A stretch of 64,000 bases of DNA, taken from the NCBI GenBank assembly GCA_029207755.1, contig JARCOQ010000005.1, positions 64,429,414-64,493,413 on the forward strand, read 5' to 3'. A model generated the notes under the pieces. It did no database searches and was not told where the DNA came from. It saw only the letters and a list, made by a program, of their open reading frames with translations. A program made the translations under genes and the position numbers. Within the stretch, counting starts at the first letter, position 1. Each line of letters begins with the position of its first letter. Shown piece by piece: positions 63,945 to 64,000 of the stretch. Origin of the DNA: Chamaea fasciata (lineage: Eukaryota > Chordata > Aves > Passeriformes > Sylviidae).

Positions 63945-64000
63945 TTACCTATGGTAAAAACCAGGCAATGTAGCAACTTTCAAAACAATAACTAGAATAA

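Larger units (their letters stand above)
49501..64000. other. AT-rich region without recognised genes
   Basis: No coding exon with matched splice sites or a recognisable family was found by eye over 14.5 kb. In human, FAM227A lies beyond DMC1, but I could not identify its exons here. The region holds short repeats, a telomere-like tract, palindromic AT-rich motifs and an LTR-like fragment, listed separately. Confidence 0.5.

Overview
This window looks like bird nuclear chromosomal DNA. The support is compact vertebrate split genes with GT-AG introns, CR1-type LINE remnants, A/C-rich simple repeats, and the gene order KDELR3 - DDX17 - DMC1, which vertebrates share (human 22q13.1). I infer a bird from the CR1 remnants and compact introns; the species cannot be read by eye. 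All three genes reconstruct into intact proteins, with every coding splice site and exon phase consistent.

Layout. (1) 1-7.1 kb: GC-rich upstream DNA without a recognised coding exon. It holds a GGAT-type minisatellite, three RFX X-box-like motifs and a possible non-coding exon on the minus strand. (2) 7.48-12.80 kb, plus strand: KDELR3, five coding exons, 214 codons, with a UPR-type element (TGACGTGG read on the minus strand) about 370 bp before the ATG and a CR1 fragment in intron 4. (3) 13.54-32.97 kb, minus strand: DDX17, 13 coding exons, 655 codons from the AUG, plus an in-frame CTG 75 codons upstream that would give a p82-like form. Its 3' UTR is about 2.6 kb and meets the KDELR3 3' end tail to tail. 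(4) 32.9-33.8 kb: CpG-rich DDX17 promoter with many GCGTA/TACGC words. (5) 34-36.7 kb: intergenic, with a compound microsatellite and a ~42-bp minisatellite. (6) 36.7-49.5 kb, minus strand: DMC1, 13 coding exons, 343 codons, and a probable non-coding first exon beside a small CpG-rich promoter near 49.2-49.5 kb. (7) 49.5-64 kb: AT-rich DNA with no recognised gene, only short repeats, a short telomere-like tract and a possible LTR-like fragment.

The genes do not form a functional unit: KDELR3 is a Golgi-to-ER retrieval receptor, DDX17 an RNA helicase and splicing co-regulator, and DMC1 the meiotic recombinase. The points most worth checking are an in-frame, stop-terminated exon-like segment in DDX17 intron 11 together with two orphan strong donor sites there, the conserved-looking CTG start, the convergent poly(A) signals, and the motif-dense DDX17 promoter. 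I found no sign of a wholly new system; these are candidate regulatory features within known genes.
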